Source of the DNA: Ichthyophis bannanicus
Lineage: Eukaryota > Chordata > Amphibia > Gymnophiona > Ichthyophiidae
Reading direction: 5' to 3'
Assembly: GCA_033557465.1 (NCBI GenBank)
Contig: CM066036.1
Coordinates: 719,461,828-719,525,827, forward strand
Length of the DNA stretch: 64,000 nucleotides
In this document: in pieces, positions 22,935 through 34,867 of the stretch
How the letters are laid out: every line of letters starts with the position of its first letter
Numbering within the stretch: the first letter of the stretch is position 1
Program-made: the position numbers and the translations under genes
Notes under the pieces: model-generated
The model's database searches: none
Told to the model about the DNA's origin: nothing
The model's input: the letters and a program-made list of their open reading frames with translations, nothing else

Positions 22935-24115
22935 GGCAAGCCTAAGAACATAAGATATGCCATGCTAGGTCAGACCAAGATCCATCAAGCCCGGTATCCT
23001 GTTTCCAAGAGTGGTCAATCAAGGTCACAAATACCTAACAGTTTCTCCAAAAGACACATTTTCCACAATGCTTGTATTGGGGCAAGCAGTGGATATTCTG
23101 GGTCCACTTTTAATAATGGCTTATGGACCTTTTCTCCAGGAACTTGTCCAAACCTTTTTTAAACCCGGCTACACTAACAGCTTTTACTAGATGTTCGGGT
23201 AGCAAATTCTAGAGTTTGATTACACGTTGAGTGAACAAATATTTTCTCTTATTAGTCTTAAATAGGTTACCCTGTAGTTTCATTGCATTCCCCTTAGTCT
23301 TCCTATATTTTGATGGTGTTAACAATCGATCTACATTTACCCATTCCACTCCATTCATTAATTTATAGACCTCTATCATATCTCCCCTCAGCCGTCTCTT
23401 TTCAAGGTTGAAGAACCCTAACTTTTTTATTTATTTATTTAAACAGTTTTATATACCACCTTAACCTTCAATCAAAGTGGTTACAGAGCAAACCACTCAT
23501 GGATGCAGCAAAATATGACCTTGAGAATATACCACTGGAATTTAAAGATTGCCTGCAAAATCAATTTGCTGCTTTAGATACAAATGACAGAGCTCCGGAA
23601 GAGTTATGGAATGACATCAAGAAGGTTGTGTTGGAAGAAAGCGAGAAGTCTCTACAAAAGGTGAAAAAGCAAAAGCGGCCAAAATGGATGACAGAAGAAA
23701 CTCTGAAAATTGCCCAGAAACGCAGAGAAGCTAAAGCCAAAGGAGAAAGAAAGACAATCGCAGAACTCAGAGATTTCCAATGTGCAGCAAGACAGGACAA
23801 GGAAAAGTACGACAATGACACTTGCAAGGAAATAGAAGCAGAAACTATTAGAGGAAGAACAAGATCGGCTTTCCTAAAGCTACGAGAGTTAAAGAAAAAG
23901 TTCCAGCCTAGAATTGGAATGTTATAAGATGCTCAAGGTTCTATGTTGAATGATGCTGAGAAGATCAAGAAAAGGTGGAAGGAATATACAGAGTTTTTAT
24001 ATGATAAAGAACAAGTGGACCAACAGCCATTTCAACCTGTACCTTATGATCGGGAACCATTGGTGATGAAAGAAGAAGTTGAAGCAGCATTGAAAGCCTT
24101 ATCAAAGAACAACTA

Positions 24116-25140
24116 CAAACTAATCATTCACTCTCTAGAATCTTTAACTTTAGATTTAATGTACCAAATCGCCTTCGGTCTCAGATAAACGGTATAGGTT
24201 TGACACTTATTATGGGTAATGTAGCTCTCCCCTCTAGTGTCCGTTCACATCAATGACCTTAGGCAGATATGGTTCTACTTTTTTAAAGTTTATGTATTGC
24301 TCATTTTTTATGAATATCTTTTTGTTTTTCTTAAAAACTTTAAATGATGACACCATTCAACTTATCTTGTGCTGAATGGCGTTAGCCAAAAGCCCCTTTC
24401 CATTTGCAAGAAAACCCCGATGCCTCAATCTTCTAAGCGCTCCGGCGTTTCTCCTCCTGGGTTCATCAAGGGGATAAATGCAATGCATCTTTCAGGGACC
24501 TTTTAAGTAATCTTGTCTTCAGTGTTCTTCCAAGTTAGCTATGACAATACAACAATAGCCACAATGCTACAAGATAAAAACTCTTAAATGTATTAACTTT
24601 ACTCATTATATCACATCACTGTTTTTTCTTTTACCTTAAACGATTTACCGGGTCCATAATCCCTTGTCGATCCAAAACTCTCATTGTAACTCCTGAACTG
24701 AAACTCAGAGGACGCCATGCATGCGTACATGACTGAAGTTAAATACTCATCCTGAAGCCTAACCATTGGAGCCCTCAGATACAGGCCAGCCAATCCACAC
24801 TAACATTCAACCCCTCTGGTTGAACTGTTCAAAGCCGGTGAATCCACCATTGTTCTCGATAGGAAAGCATTTGTTCAGGTGATCTGCCTTCCGACCCTTG
24901 CAAAACTACTTCAATGCACCAACATTGCAGCATATCAAAACTATGACCCAAATCCAAGCAATGTTGTATGAAGGGTGCTTCGACCCACCGACATCTTAAT
25001 CTACTTTCATGTTCTTCTAGACGGGTCTTTAAAGCTCGGATCGTTTTCCCAATATATAAAAAAGAACAAGGGCAACGAATCGCATAAACTACCGATTTGG
25101 AGTCACAATCAGTGAAATGTCGCAAATAATACATAATGCT
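24116..25140 (-). mobile_element. Penelope-like element fragment with GIY-YIG endonuclease
   Basis: On the minus strand a frame from 25155 to 24829 reads SVVYAIRCPCSFLYIGKTIR then LKTRLEEHESRLR, the GIY-YIG nuclease signature of Penelope-like retroelements. It continues after a TGA as TVQPEGLNVSVDWL to a stop near 24779, as expected at the PLE C-terminus. The RT part is absent (5' truncation). Downstream, 24474-24443 on the minus strand reads TTGATGA...GAGAAAC, similar to the hammerhead-ribozyme core reported in PLEs. The left part of the block (24116-24400) is unassigned. Confidence 0.75.
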
Positions 25141-26236
25141 GCAGAGAGACATCATTGCGGATGTGAGATGGATCCTTGAAAAGACTAAAGAACACCAAAA
25201 GGATATCTATTTGTGCTTTATCGACTATAGCAAGGCTTTTGACTGTGTAAACCATGAGAAACTCTGGGCCACATTAAGAAGCATGGGTATACCAGAACAC
25301 CTGATCGTTCTCTTGCGCAATCTGTACATTGATCAAGAAGCAACAGTTCGAACAGAACAAGGAGAAACAGAATGGTTTAAAATAAGCAAAGGTGTAAGAC
25401 AAGGCTGCATACTTTCCCTCTGCCTGTTTAATTTATATGCAGAAAAAATCATCAGAGAAGCAGGATTGTATGAAGACAACAGAGGTGTGAAGATTGGTGG
25501 AAGACTCTTCAACAACCTTCACTATGCTTATGATACTACATTACTGGCTGAAAGTGAAGATGATCTGAAACATTTGCTTCTCATAATCAAAGAAATGGGC
25601 CTGCACCTTAATGTAAAGAAGACAAAGATCATGACAACTGGCATAATCAACAGGTTCATCATTGAAGGAGAAGAAATTGAAATTGTGAACAACTTTAACC
25701 TACTTGGATCAACTATCAATAAAGAAGCAACAAGCAGTCAAGAAATCAAACGACGCATTGCTCTTGGCAGAATGGCTATGAAAGACCTAGATAAGATTCT
25801 CAAGAGCAGAGATGTCTCTCTCCATACAAAGATTCGACTTGTTCAAGCCATGGTATTTTCAATAACATCATATGGATGTGAAAGCTGGACAGTGAAAAAA
25901 ACAGACAGGAAGAAAATTGATGCCTTTGAATTTTGGTGCTGGCGGCAAATACTGTGTATACCATGGACTGCCCGAAGAACAAACCAGTCGGTACTAGAGG
26001 AGATCAAACCTAAGCTTTCTTTAGAAGCTCAGATGACAAGACTTCGACGTTCATACTTTGGACACATCATGCGAAGAGAGAGATCATTAGAGAAAGACAT
26101 CATGCTTGGCAAAATAGAAGGTCAACGCAAAACAGGAAGGCCAGCAATGAGATGGATCGATACAATAACAGCAGCTATGGGTACCAGTCTGTCAACAATG
26201 AGCCACCTGACTGAAGACCGAACACAATTTAGATAG
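25136..26236 (+). pseudogene. BovB reverse transcriptase C-terminal half, open for 366 codons
   Basis: The longest uninterrupted BovB frame in the window. It covers RT motifs from IYLCFIDYSKAFDCVNHEKL through KGVRQGCILS to the thumb, the WTVKKTDRKKIDAFEFWCWR region and the conserved C-terminus (RRERSLEKDIMLGKIEGQRK). The catalytic box reads YAYD instead of YADD (about 25520-25535), so the first catalytic Asp of that box is replaced by Tyr and polymerase activity would be lost. The leading codons (MLQR) come from junction sequence and are not native. Confidence 0.85.
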
Positions 26237-26338
26237 CTATTCAGAGGGTCACCATGAATCGACTCCGACTCGACGGCACTTAACAAGAACATCATATCTC
26301 CCCTCAGCCGTCTCTTTTCAAGTTTGAAGAGCCCTAAC

Positions 26339-26530
26339 CTTTTTATTTATTTATTTGTTTATTTAACCATTTTTATATACCACCTTATCCTTCAATCAAA
26401 TTGGTTACAAGACAAGGTATACAAATATAGGTAAAAGCAAGGAAAGGTATTGGGGGTATAGGAAGAATACACAAAACAGGAATAGAAATTGTATAAGTAT
26501 ATCCTTATGCTAAATCCTAAGTAGCCCCAA
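26339..26530 (-). repeat. SINE-like insertion with L2-type tail in CR1 copy A
   Basis: It interrupts CR1 between GAGCCCTAACCTTTT and AAGGGTATCC. The tail is the complement of TTTATATACCACCTTATCC...CAATCAAATTGGTTACA with a TATTTATTTATT run, the same type as in the CORE-SINEs, but the tRNA head is not visible. Confidence 0.55.
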
Positions 26531-27866
26531 TTCATAAGGGTATCCTTCTATCCCTTTTACCATTTTGGTGGCTCTTCTCTGTACCTTTTCTAATAATGCT
26601 ATATTCTTTTTAATATACGGCGACCAAAACTGCACACGATATTCAAGGTGCAGTCGGACCATGGAATGATACAGAGGCATTATAATATTCTTTGTTTAAT
26701 TTCCATTCCTTTCCTTATGATACCTAGCATTCTATTTGCTCTGCACACTGGGAGGAGCATTTTAACATGTTATCCATGATGATACCTCAATCATTTTCCT
26801 GGGTGGTGGTTCCTAATATGGAACCTTGCATCGTGTAACCATAGTTTGGGTTTTTCTTTCCTAGGTGCATAACTTTGCACTTGTCCACATTAAATTTCAT
26901 CTGCCATTTGGATGCCCAGTCTTCTGATTTATCAAGATACTCTTGCAATTTTCCACAGCCCTCATGGGTTTTAACAACTTCGAATAGTTTTGTGTCATCT
27001 GCAAATTTGATAACCTCACTCGTTATTCCCATTTCCAGGTCATTTATGAATAAGTTAAAAAGCAGCGGACCCAGCAGAGATACCTGGGGTACTCCACTAT
27101 TCACCTTCTCCATTGGGAAAATTGGCCATTTATTGCTACCCTCTGCTTTCTATCTTTTAATCAGTTTCTGATCCACAATAGTACACTTCCTCCTATCCCA
27201 TGACTTTTTAATTTTGCCAGAAGTCTCTCATGAAGGACCTTGTTAAAGGCTTTCTGAAATTCCAGATACACTATATCAGCTTGCTCACCTTTATCTCCCT
27301 GTTTATTCACAACTTTAAAAAGCTGATTAGTAAGACAAGACCTTCCTTGGCTAAAGCCATGTTGGCTGTCTCCCATTAAGCCATGACTAACTACACGTTC
27401 AGTAATTTTATTCTTTATGATGGTTTCCACCATTTTTCCTGGTACTGATGTCAGGCTTACCGGTCTGTAGTTTCCCTGATCACCCCTGGAATTCTTTTTA
27501 AAAATAAGCGTTACATTGGCCATCCTCCAATATTCAGGTATTACAGATGATTTTAATGATAGTTCACAGACTACTAGCAGGTCTGAAATCTCATATTTCA
27601 GTTCTTTTTTGTATACCATCTGGTCCAGATGATTTGCTACTCTTCAGTTTATCAAATAGTTATAATACATCTTCTAGGTGTATCAATTTTTTTTTCAATT
27701 CTTCTGCAGCATTTCATTTAAATACTATTTCAGTCATGGATAACATTGCTACATCTTCCTCAGTAAAGAGCGAAGCAAAGAATTCATTTAGTCTCTCCGC
27801 TATGACCTTGTCCCCTCTTAGTGCCCCTTTTACCCCTCTATCATCTAATGGTTCAACTGGCTCAGG

Positions 27867-29420
27867 GTGAATGAGAGCTGTGGATGCAAAGAGAAACTAC
27901 AGGGGCTAGTCTGACACAGCACATGCCTGATCAGACCCAACACTGGACAAGGCACCACAACACCCACCTACCTGTCCATGAGACGTGCTACCTGCCAACC
28001 ATTAGCAGAATGTGATGCTGGCAATGCGGACTATAGTTACAGGCATCCAGTCACATCACATAGTGGATGTGTAGTGCACTGGAAACAACACTACCTGGGA
28101 AACAGATGTTCATGACCCACCACAACCCAATGTGGAAATGTAACATCCACAGCACCACATAGTGCAGCATATGATGCACTAGTGTCTCTCCACAGGAGTG
28201 CACCACATGGAGCAACAACACCATGCTTGTCAGAAGAGGCCTAGGAAAATATATGCATGGCAAAGACAAGCAAATGTGTATATGATAGCCACTGTTCACC
28301 AAGCAGGACAGGAGGCCCAAAATGGATCATAGCACCACCAGTGTCCTGAGGCCACAGGGAACACCTCACAGCCATCACAGTGCCATGCGGAGGACAGGTA
28401 ATGGTTTCCCTAAACACTCTAGCAATATCAGTTGTGGATGGTGCCCCAGGGGAAGCACCAACTTTTATGGCAATTGATGTGTTTCCAAGCAGACCTAGAT
28501 AGGACGAGGGTGTGACAAATGTGACAATGGTCATGGAGAGGTGCCCCATGCATACAGTGATGCTGGTAAATGCCCAGCAATGATACCATAGGTAGCATAG
28601 AGGGGCACTGGCTAGCAAACCAATGCCACACACATCAGGATCCTGGGCTGGACAGTGCATGGATGTTGTGGACATATACATCTGCATGTACCACACCTGA
28701 ATGCATGAACAAATGTGTCTAGGTCATGCAGAATGGTGTGTCTCCTGTATAACCCAATGTCATACATATGAGGCAGCGCTATCCTGTGGATCCACCCACT
28801 CTCCAATCACCCATGTTCACCCACATGCCACAATGTCACAAAGACAGCCCTGGAACATGTCTGACATCCACCCCATCCACCCCTGCACAAACCCATGCTG
28901 TCTATGCTCCCCCATGGGTCCCAAGCCCACCTACCAAGCCTATCATCCCCCAATCTTGATACTAGATGACTCCCCTGCAGCCCCTGCCCTCTGCCTGCCC
29001 CTTGCCCACCCCCCTTCCTGAGGGTACATGCATGCTGGTCTCCAGCTCCCTAAAGTTGGGCTACCTGGTAGCCATGTTGATGTGTGTGTGATATGTTGGT
29101 GGGGGTGGGGGCTTCTTCCTGGATCCAGTCACACATGGTCTGCAGGACATGGGATTGGGGACATTTTCGGGGTTGCAGATGCACAGGGTGGCTGTGGCTA
29201 CACGGGGAGCGGGCCAATAGGCCACCAGTTTGGCATGCTTCACCAGGCATGGCCACATGCCAATTCTACAACCCTGTGTCTATATGGGGTTGTAGAATCG
29301 GGCCTATGTATGCATGTCCTCTCTGGAGACAGGCACAGGGCCCGGACATGCCCCTTTCTGAATCGGGCTCCATGTCTCTCACAACCTCAAAGGGTGGATA
29401 ATGTAAACCAGAACTGAGCA
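27867..29420. other. CA-rich block rich in CCACATG words, identity unknown
   Basis: The composition differs sharply from both neighbours: the plus strand is rich in CAC, CCA, ACATG and CATG words. Open stretches of 60-150 codons occur on both strands but share no motif with a known family. Near the right end two segments read GGCCCGATTC-type in inverted orientation (about 29310 and 29370), like the termini of the Harbinger-like MITEs here, so it may be an unrecognised member of that group. A hairpin (ATTCTACAACCC...GGGTTGTAGAAT) lies at about 29264-29300. Confidence 0.4.
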
Positions 29421-29838
29421 TCTGCCACAAATTGAGTTGCTAGAATCCATTCCTGAACTATTCTTTCTTTCTGCCAAAAGCATTAGTTTTCTGACATTCC
29501 CGTGTTACTGTTGTATATTTTTCTTCTTTGGAAATTCTAAGAGTGCCATTCAAAAATTTAAAAAATATAGTATATTTCAGACTAGAATTAGTGCTCAACT
29601 CAGATTTAAAACCAGAAGAAAAAATGAATACACAAGACATTCAGGATTAAGCAAATTAGAAAATTATTCCAGGAAAAATATAAAATATGTTCAGAAATCA
29701 CATACAAGCACTACATTTTGCATTTCTCAATTGCTGCTGTTAAACTGACAACGGTGCAGTCAATTCAATCGCCTTTTTTAAGTAGATGAACAAACCTCGA
29801 ATGATGTTCTGAAAATTGTCTTCTGCTAAAAATAGTAG
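29421..29838. other. No recognisable feature
   Basis: AT-rich spacer between the CA-rich block and the next MITE; nothing beyond short open frames. Confidence 0.4.
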
Positions 29839-29839
29839 T

Positions 29840-30215
29840 AAGGATACTCAGCGGATAGCATGATCACAGCAGCTAACCATCGCCGCTGAACCTTAATCGA
29901 GGATATTCAATGTCGGGGCCATATTCGGCTACCAGCATTGAATATCCGGGGCAGTCAAATAGCAGTGAAGCTAACCAGGCAGCGGCTCAATATTGCCATC
30001 GCCCGGTTATAGCTTCAGTGGCGAACGTTAGGCCAGCCTATAAGGAACCTAACTTTCACCACTGAAGGATAAAGAGATAGCAGCTGAATATCACCGCTGC
30101 CCAGTTATCCCCCATTACTGCCTCCAAACCACCCCAGAACGCCCTGGTGCTGGCTAGCAAGCACCGGGTCATTCAGGAGCAGCAACAAGGAATATTCAGT
30201 GGCACTAACAATTTT
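29840..30215. repeat. MITE of the 'AATATTCA' group
   Basis: Contains repeated GAATATCCGGGGC, GAATATTCAGTGGC, TAACCAGGCAGCGGC and ACTGAAGG words arranged partly as inverted repeats. The same vocabulary occurs at 37991-38470, 43258-43550 and 31395-31470. Non-coding; boundaries are approximate. Confidence 0.45.
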
Positions 30216-31394
30216 AGTTCTGCCGAATACGCATCACGCTTTCCGCGATTAACCTCGCATAGCAATGTATGCAGCTACAAAAAGAGAGCTGAACACAAAT
30301 TTAGCTTCAAATGTAAAAAGAATTGCTCTCTAAATTTTTTTACAATTTTATTGAGCAGGTAACATGAACTGTAAGTACACAATTTAATAGAAAATGGAAT
30401 GGAACTATGGTTAGCTATCACAGAATCCACAAGCTGAAGAGTCATTAATCTTTCTTGAAATAATTCTGCTGCATTGTGGAGTAACATCTACTGAAACGGC
30501 ATGAGCTAAATACTAATAAATAATACATAAATAGTAATGCCTTCTGGAGGCACTGGAGAAACAGGCAGGTAAAACTGATCTCAGCATTCCAGGATAATAT
30601 ACTGCCTAAACAAAGTAAAGATTATACATCTATGAGGATACTGATATAGTTTTTGTGTAATGCAAGAGTTCTCAATCTTCAGGACCTATGGAATCTCTAT
30701 AGTCCAGCTCAGTACAGGTATACACTAATCACTACCACACAGTGTTTAGAAAAATCCCACTACTAGTTGATCTTTCCCAGCAAGGGCAGCTCTGCAGACC
30801 AGTCCCCTTTGTTATTAAAAGTTCCTCTTATTCTTTTCCATTCAACTTACAGATGGGTATCCTCATATTCTCGTAAGTCAACGGAATCTTTTATATTCAG
30901 TTATCCTTCACGTTAACAGAGTACTGAATTCTCTATGAATGTATGGCCACCTCTCATAGTAGCATTGACAGTTTTGCTACCATCCACACACATAGGCCTG
31001 GAGGGAGTCCATTGTCCTTATAGAAAGACAATCCCTTAGGCCAGGTTTTAAATAACAATGTCCTTGTCCAAATGCTTAGAGGTTTTTTCGAGACCATCCC
31101 AGTAGCTCCCAGGTTCAGACTTTCCTTTTTCTTCCACTTATAAATCAGGCCAGCACACAACTCAACTTTCACAATAGGACAGTCTCTTATCTTTCACTGG
31201 GACATTCAATCAGGCAGCATTACAGCTCCAGTTTCTCCTAGAGACCGCTCTTTGGCCATGTCCCAGCTTTTATAATGTGGTTAGCTCCACCCTGTCTGGC
31301 CAACCCCTCTGACTTGCCTGGAAACCAACTTTATCTTCCTCTTAGCTTTGAATTCCTAGAAACTCTGCTAGCTTCATCCTTCACCACATGAAAG
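30216..31394. other. No recognisable feature
   Basis: Non-coding sequence with no motif match. The part at 31180-31390 is richer in CT and contains a TTTTATAATG box, but no LTR ends could be shown. Confidence 0.4.
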
Positions 31395-31470
31395 GCCAAT
31401 ATTCAGCAATCTGATTTCTGACTATCTGGTTAATTTAACTGGATATTCAGCCAAATTATTTTGGTAGGTC
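31395..31470. repeat. Short fragment of the 'AATATTCA' MITE group
   Basis: GGCCAATATTCAGCAATCTG is followed by ATCTGGTTAATTTAACTGGATATTCAG-like words, which match the ends of the MITEs at 43258 and 37991. Only one end is recognisable. Confidence 0.35.
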
Positions 31471-31594
31471 AGACGACTGAATACACTCACCCAAAGTTAA
31501 CTGAATAACCTAAATGTCCTCAAATATTCCAGATAATGTTTAAACTGTTATTTGTGCAGACCAGCTTAACCAGAGAACTTTACCTGAACACATA

Positions 31595-33005
31595 GGGGGT
31601 CATTCCAATCTGCGTTTAGTGGGTCTGGATGTCCGATCCGGACATCCAGACCCGCTAAACATCCAGATTGTGCTGGCGACCACAGAGTTCCCTGCATGTA
31701 TCGCTGACTTGTGCAAGAAACTCTATTCCTGGGTGGGAGTGGGTGGGCCAGGGGAGGAGCGAGGGCACCAGTGGGCAGAAATGTGACCCTGGATGTACAG
31801 GGCCAATTCCGAGATTGGCCAAGTAGATGGGGGACATAGAGCCGGGTAACAGACAAGAGGTGAGGGGGTGTAGGGGGTTCCCCACAACCCAACCCTGGCC
31901 ATAAAAGGCCAGATCGGGACTCGGACTGCAGGGAAAGATGTTTATTTCTGTGGCCGGGGATCGCAAATCCTGAATGGAGCTGCGGTGCCATGGTCACGGG
32001 ATGGCATGGCACTGCAGCTCCATTCAAGAGCCTGGCTGAGTTAGCTAGGTATGTGGCTGGGCATGTGGCCAATTAGAATCGGGACCCAGCCTGCATGCCC
32101 AGGCTGGTACATAAGAACATATGATGTGCCATACTGGGTCAGACCAAGGTCCATCGAGCCTAGTATCCTGTTTCCAATCTAGGTCAATAGTACCTAGCAG
32201 TTTCCCCAAAAGACACAGGTTCCACAATGCTTGTATTGGGTCAAGCAGTGATATCCCGGGTCCTTTTTAATAATGGTTTATGGACTTTTCCTCCAATAAC
32301 TTGTCCAAACCTTTTTTAAAACCAGCTACACTAACAGCTTTTACTACATCATCCGGTAACAAATTCCAGAGTTTGATCACACGTTGAGTAAAAAAATATT
32401 TTCTCTTATGTGTCTTAAATAGGTTACCCTGTAGCTTCATTGTATTGAATTGCACACGATATTCAAGGTGCAGTTGCACAATGGAATGATACAGAGGCAT
32501 TATATTATCCTTTGTTTTTTATTCTCCATTCCTTTCCTTATGATACCTAGCATCCTATTTGCTCTCTTGGCTGCTGCTGCACATTGGGCAGAGGATTTTA
32601 ACATGTTATCCATGATGACGCCTAAATCTTTTTCCTGGGTGGTGGTTCCTAATATGGAACCTTGCATTGTGTAACCATAGTGTGGGTTGTTCTTTCCTAG
32701 GTGCATAACTTTGCACTTGTCCACATTCAATTTCATCTGTCATTTGAATGTCCAGTCTTCCAATTTATCAAGGTCCTCTTACAACTTTTCACAATCCCTA
32801 TGGGTTTTAACAACTTTAAATAGTTTTGTGTCATCTGCAAATTTGATAACCTCACTCATTATTCCCATTTCCAGGTCATTTATGAATATTCCCGATTCGG
32901 ATCCCATGAGCACATCTAGCCCCAACAGGATCAGAATTTGGGGCTACTGCTACAGCCCTGATTCTGCCCAGCCATATGGGGGCAGGACATGCAAAACGGA
33001 ATTGG
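31595..33005 (+). mobile_element. Palindromic MITE, copy C, split by CR1 copy B
   Basis: The left part (31595-32107) aligns with copy B, including GATGTACAGGGCC, the GGCCAGATCGGGAC segment and the hairpin TGGAGCTGCGGTGCCATGG ... GCACTGCAGCTCCATT (about 31975-32030). The right part (32890-33005) continues with GATTCGGATCCCATGAG and GGATCAGAATT, also found in copies A and B. The CR1 between them therefore inserted into a pre-existing MITE. The left terminus reads GGGGGTCATTCC; the right end is uncertain. Confidence 0.6.
32108..32889 (-). mobile_element. CR1 LINE copy B, 5'-truncated and internally deleted
   Basis: On the minus strand: RT end (TSEVIKFADDTKLF at about 32860-32820, then MKLNVDKCKVMHLGKNNPHY), the post-RT segment to about 32450, a deletion joining near 32445, then the C-terminus ([18 protein letters not shown]) and the 3' UTR ending GGCACATCATATGTTCTTAT. 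It lies within MITE copy C. Confidence 0.85.
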
Positions 33006-33179
33006 TCTCATGCCAAATATGAGCACTGTTGAGGTAAAAGTTGATGGCACTTCTCTCCAGTTTCATTTTTAACACTAAAATTTGTCTGACCAATGTGGGC
33101 GTGATGTTTGCTTGATAACTCGCTTGTATGGTGCAAAAGTAGCAGACCTCATGTGCCATCGAGATGAGATTCTAGATTC

Positions 33180-33371
33180 CATGGTCTCCAACTCCACTAC
33201 TGGTAGTCAGCAAACCAGTCAGATTTTCATGATGTCCCTAATGAATATGAATATGCATGAGATATATTTGCATTACCCCCATTGTATTCAAATTTCTCAT
33301 GCATATTCATTAGGGATATTCTGAAAATCTGACTGGTTTGCTGTCCTCCAGGACTGGAGTTGGAGATCCCT
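33180..33371. mobile_element. Palindromic hAT-like MITE
   Basis: The termini are CATGGTCTCCAACTCC and the complement of GGAGTTGGAGATCCCTG, the CAGGG-type end seen in hAT MITEs. Inside, two arms carrying AACCAGTCAGATTTTCA and CATGCATATTCATTAGGG form a long inverted repeat. Related copies with the same ATGAATATGCA core lie at 44556-44708 and 59099-59268. An exact 8-bp target duplication is no longer visible. Confidence 0.6.
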
Positions 33372-33544
33372 GTTAGACAATGCTGGAGAAGAGCTGGATG
33401 TCTTGGTACATGGGAGTATCAATGACATAGGAAGGTGAGGGAGAGAGGTTCTGGAAACTAAAGTTATGCTTTTAGGTAGAAAGCTGAAATCCAGAACCTC
33501 CAGGATAGTATTCTCAGAAACCATAACAAGAGGCCAGACATTCA

Positions 33545-34470
33545 CCCCCCATGTTTGATTGAACTATCAAACAGAAGTATAGCAGTGAAAACCGAAATCC
33601 GATACCTAGGAGTAATTCTGGATCAGAACTTAAAACTACAATCCCACATAAATAAGACGACACACAAAACATACCATAAAATGAAGGTTATGTGAAGGCC
33701 GAAGGCTGAAGCCATTGATCAGCCAGGATAACTTCCATATAGTAGAGCAAGCCATGGTCACACCAATACTGGACTACTGCAACTCAGTTTACCACGGTAT
33801 CCCAAAACACAAAGCATCCAACCACTTCAGATGGCACAGAACACAGTGGCTCGCATCATTACTGGCACAACAAAATACAACCATATCACACCACTACTGA
33901 ACCAATTACACTAGCTACCAATACACTATTGCACCAGGTTTAAGATAGCACTCAACATGTTCAAAATACTAAGGAACAACTCGGCCAACATACTGAAGGA
34001 GCTAATTACTAAAGTCCTAGACAGCCAACCTAAAAGAAACAACAACAGGAACATGATTCCAGCACCTAGCATCTATTCAAAGTCAAAGCACATCACATCC
34101 AGAAGAGCATTTTCAGTTGTGGCTCCAACAATATGAAACACACTACTAGAGGATATAAGATCCATCCTGGACATTAAGGACTTCAGGAAAAAGTTGTAAA
34201 CACATCTATACAAAGAGCACTTTGGAAGTATCACTTAGTGCTATACCGCACCTGATGCTAGATATGGACCACTTAATGGCATGACACTTGACGTATGAAC
34301 AATCCATCCTGAATATAAGTTCTGGTACAAGTTAGGGTGCCCCGCGTGCCAAGTTATCTTGTTACACGCATCTTAGAAATTGTAATACTGTAAAAATGTT
34401 GAGTTGAAATGTAAACCTCTTTGATTTAAGGATGAGAAAATTTAGAAAGCCTGCTAAATAAATATATATA
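33545..34470 (+). pseudogene. L2-type LINE 3' fragment
   Basis: Translation in shifting frames gives IRYLGVILDQNLKLQSHI, then HTNTGLLQLSLPRYPKT-like and TRFKIALNMFKILRNN-like segments, the post-RT part of L2. The end has an L2-style tail (GTAAACCTCTTTGATTTAAGG then CTAAATAAATATATA). There are many stops. The RT core is missing (5' truncation). Confidence 0.7.
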
Positions 34471-34867
34471 GCCCCTGTTACCTGCAAGATCCCAGAGACA
34501 GAGAATTCTGAAGTACCAATGCATAGATGAAATGTTGATGTAGGAAATAGGAAATTAGATTTGTTAGGAACTGAGAAGCATCTTAATTAGGGCACACCAA
34601 GGCTGCTGGCACTTACATTTAAAAATGAAATAGAGCAGCCTTTAAACTACCACAAGGTTATCTTCTGAAGATACTGGCAAAAGAAAGTTAGAATATCCCA
34701 ATAGATAGATTGTGGTAAAGGCTGAACTATCCCAGATGTACTTAAATAAGTTACAGACAGATAAATGATTCACTAAATGGTAAACATGCTGTGAATACAA
34801 TTAAAAACTCACTAAATTTTCTATGAAAGAATACCAAATGTCTCAAAAAATAAGAATGGAAAGTTGG
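34471..34867. other. No recognisable feature
   Basis: Non-coding DNA between an L2 tail and a MITE; no motif match on either strand. Confidence 0.4.

Larger units (their letters stand above)
23491..26290 (+). mobile_element. RTE/BovB LINE copy 2, 5'-truncated and interrupted
   Basis: Begins in the linker between endonuclease and RT (AKYDLENIPLEFKDC), stops at about 24115 in LKALSKN, and resumes at about 25141 in DIIADVRWILEKTK. It then runs to the typical 3' end (CGACTCCGACTCGACGGCAC then TTAACAAGAA). The gap holds a Penelope fragment, and about 390 bp of BovB expected between the two parts is missing. Confidence 0.85.
23375..26411. repeat. About 115-bp direct repeat flanking the BovB/Penelope block
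   Basis: A segment of CR1 plus SINE tail (about 23375-23490: CATATCTCCCCTCAGCCGTC ... CAATCAAAGTGGTTACA) is repeated at about 26291-26411 on the other side of the BovB. The two copies differ at several positions and by a small length change in the TTTATTTA run. They could be an exceptionally long target-site duplication or the product of recombination. Confidence 0.7.
22935..27866 (-). mobile_element. CR1 LINE copy A, interrupted
   Basis: Read on the minus strand: RT from about 27866 down to 26532, then the 3' domain and 3' UTR at 23424-22935, ending in the usual CR1 tail (complement of AAGAACATAAGATATGCCAT). A SINE-like segment (26339-26530) and a block of BovB plus Penelope (about 23491-26290) interrupt it. 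The 5' end is truncated at 27866 where an unrelated CA-rich block begins. Confidence 0.85.

Noticed and set aside
28241..28696. A 151-codon minus-strand frame in the CA-rich block
   Set aside because: No motif, no similarity I can name, and the residue composition follows the base composition.
30954..31172. A 72-codon minus-strand frame (MKVELCAGLIYKWKKK...)
   Set aside because: No recognised family, no repeat or promoter context; the length is expected by chance.
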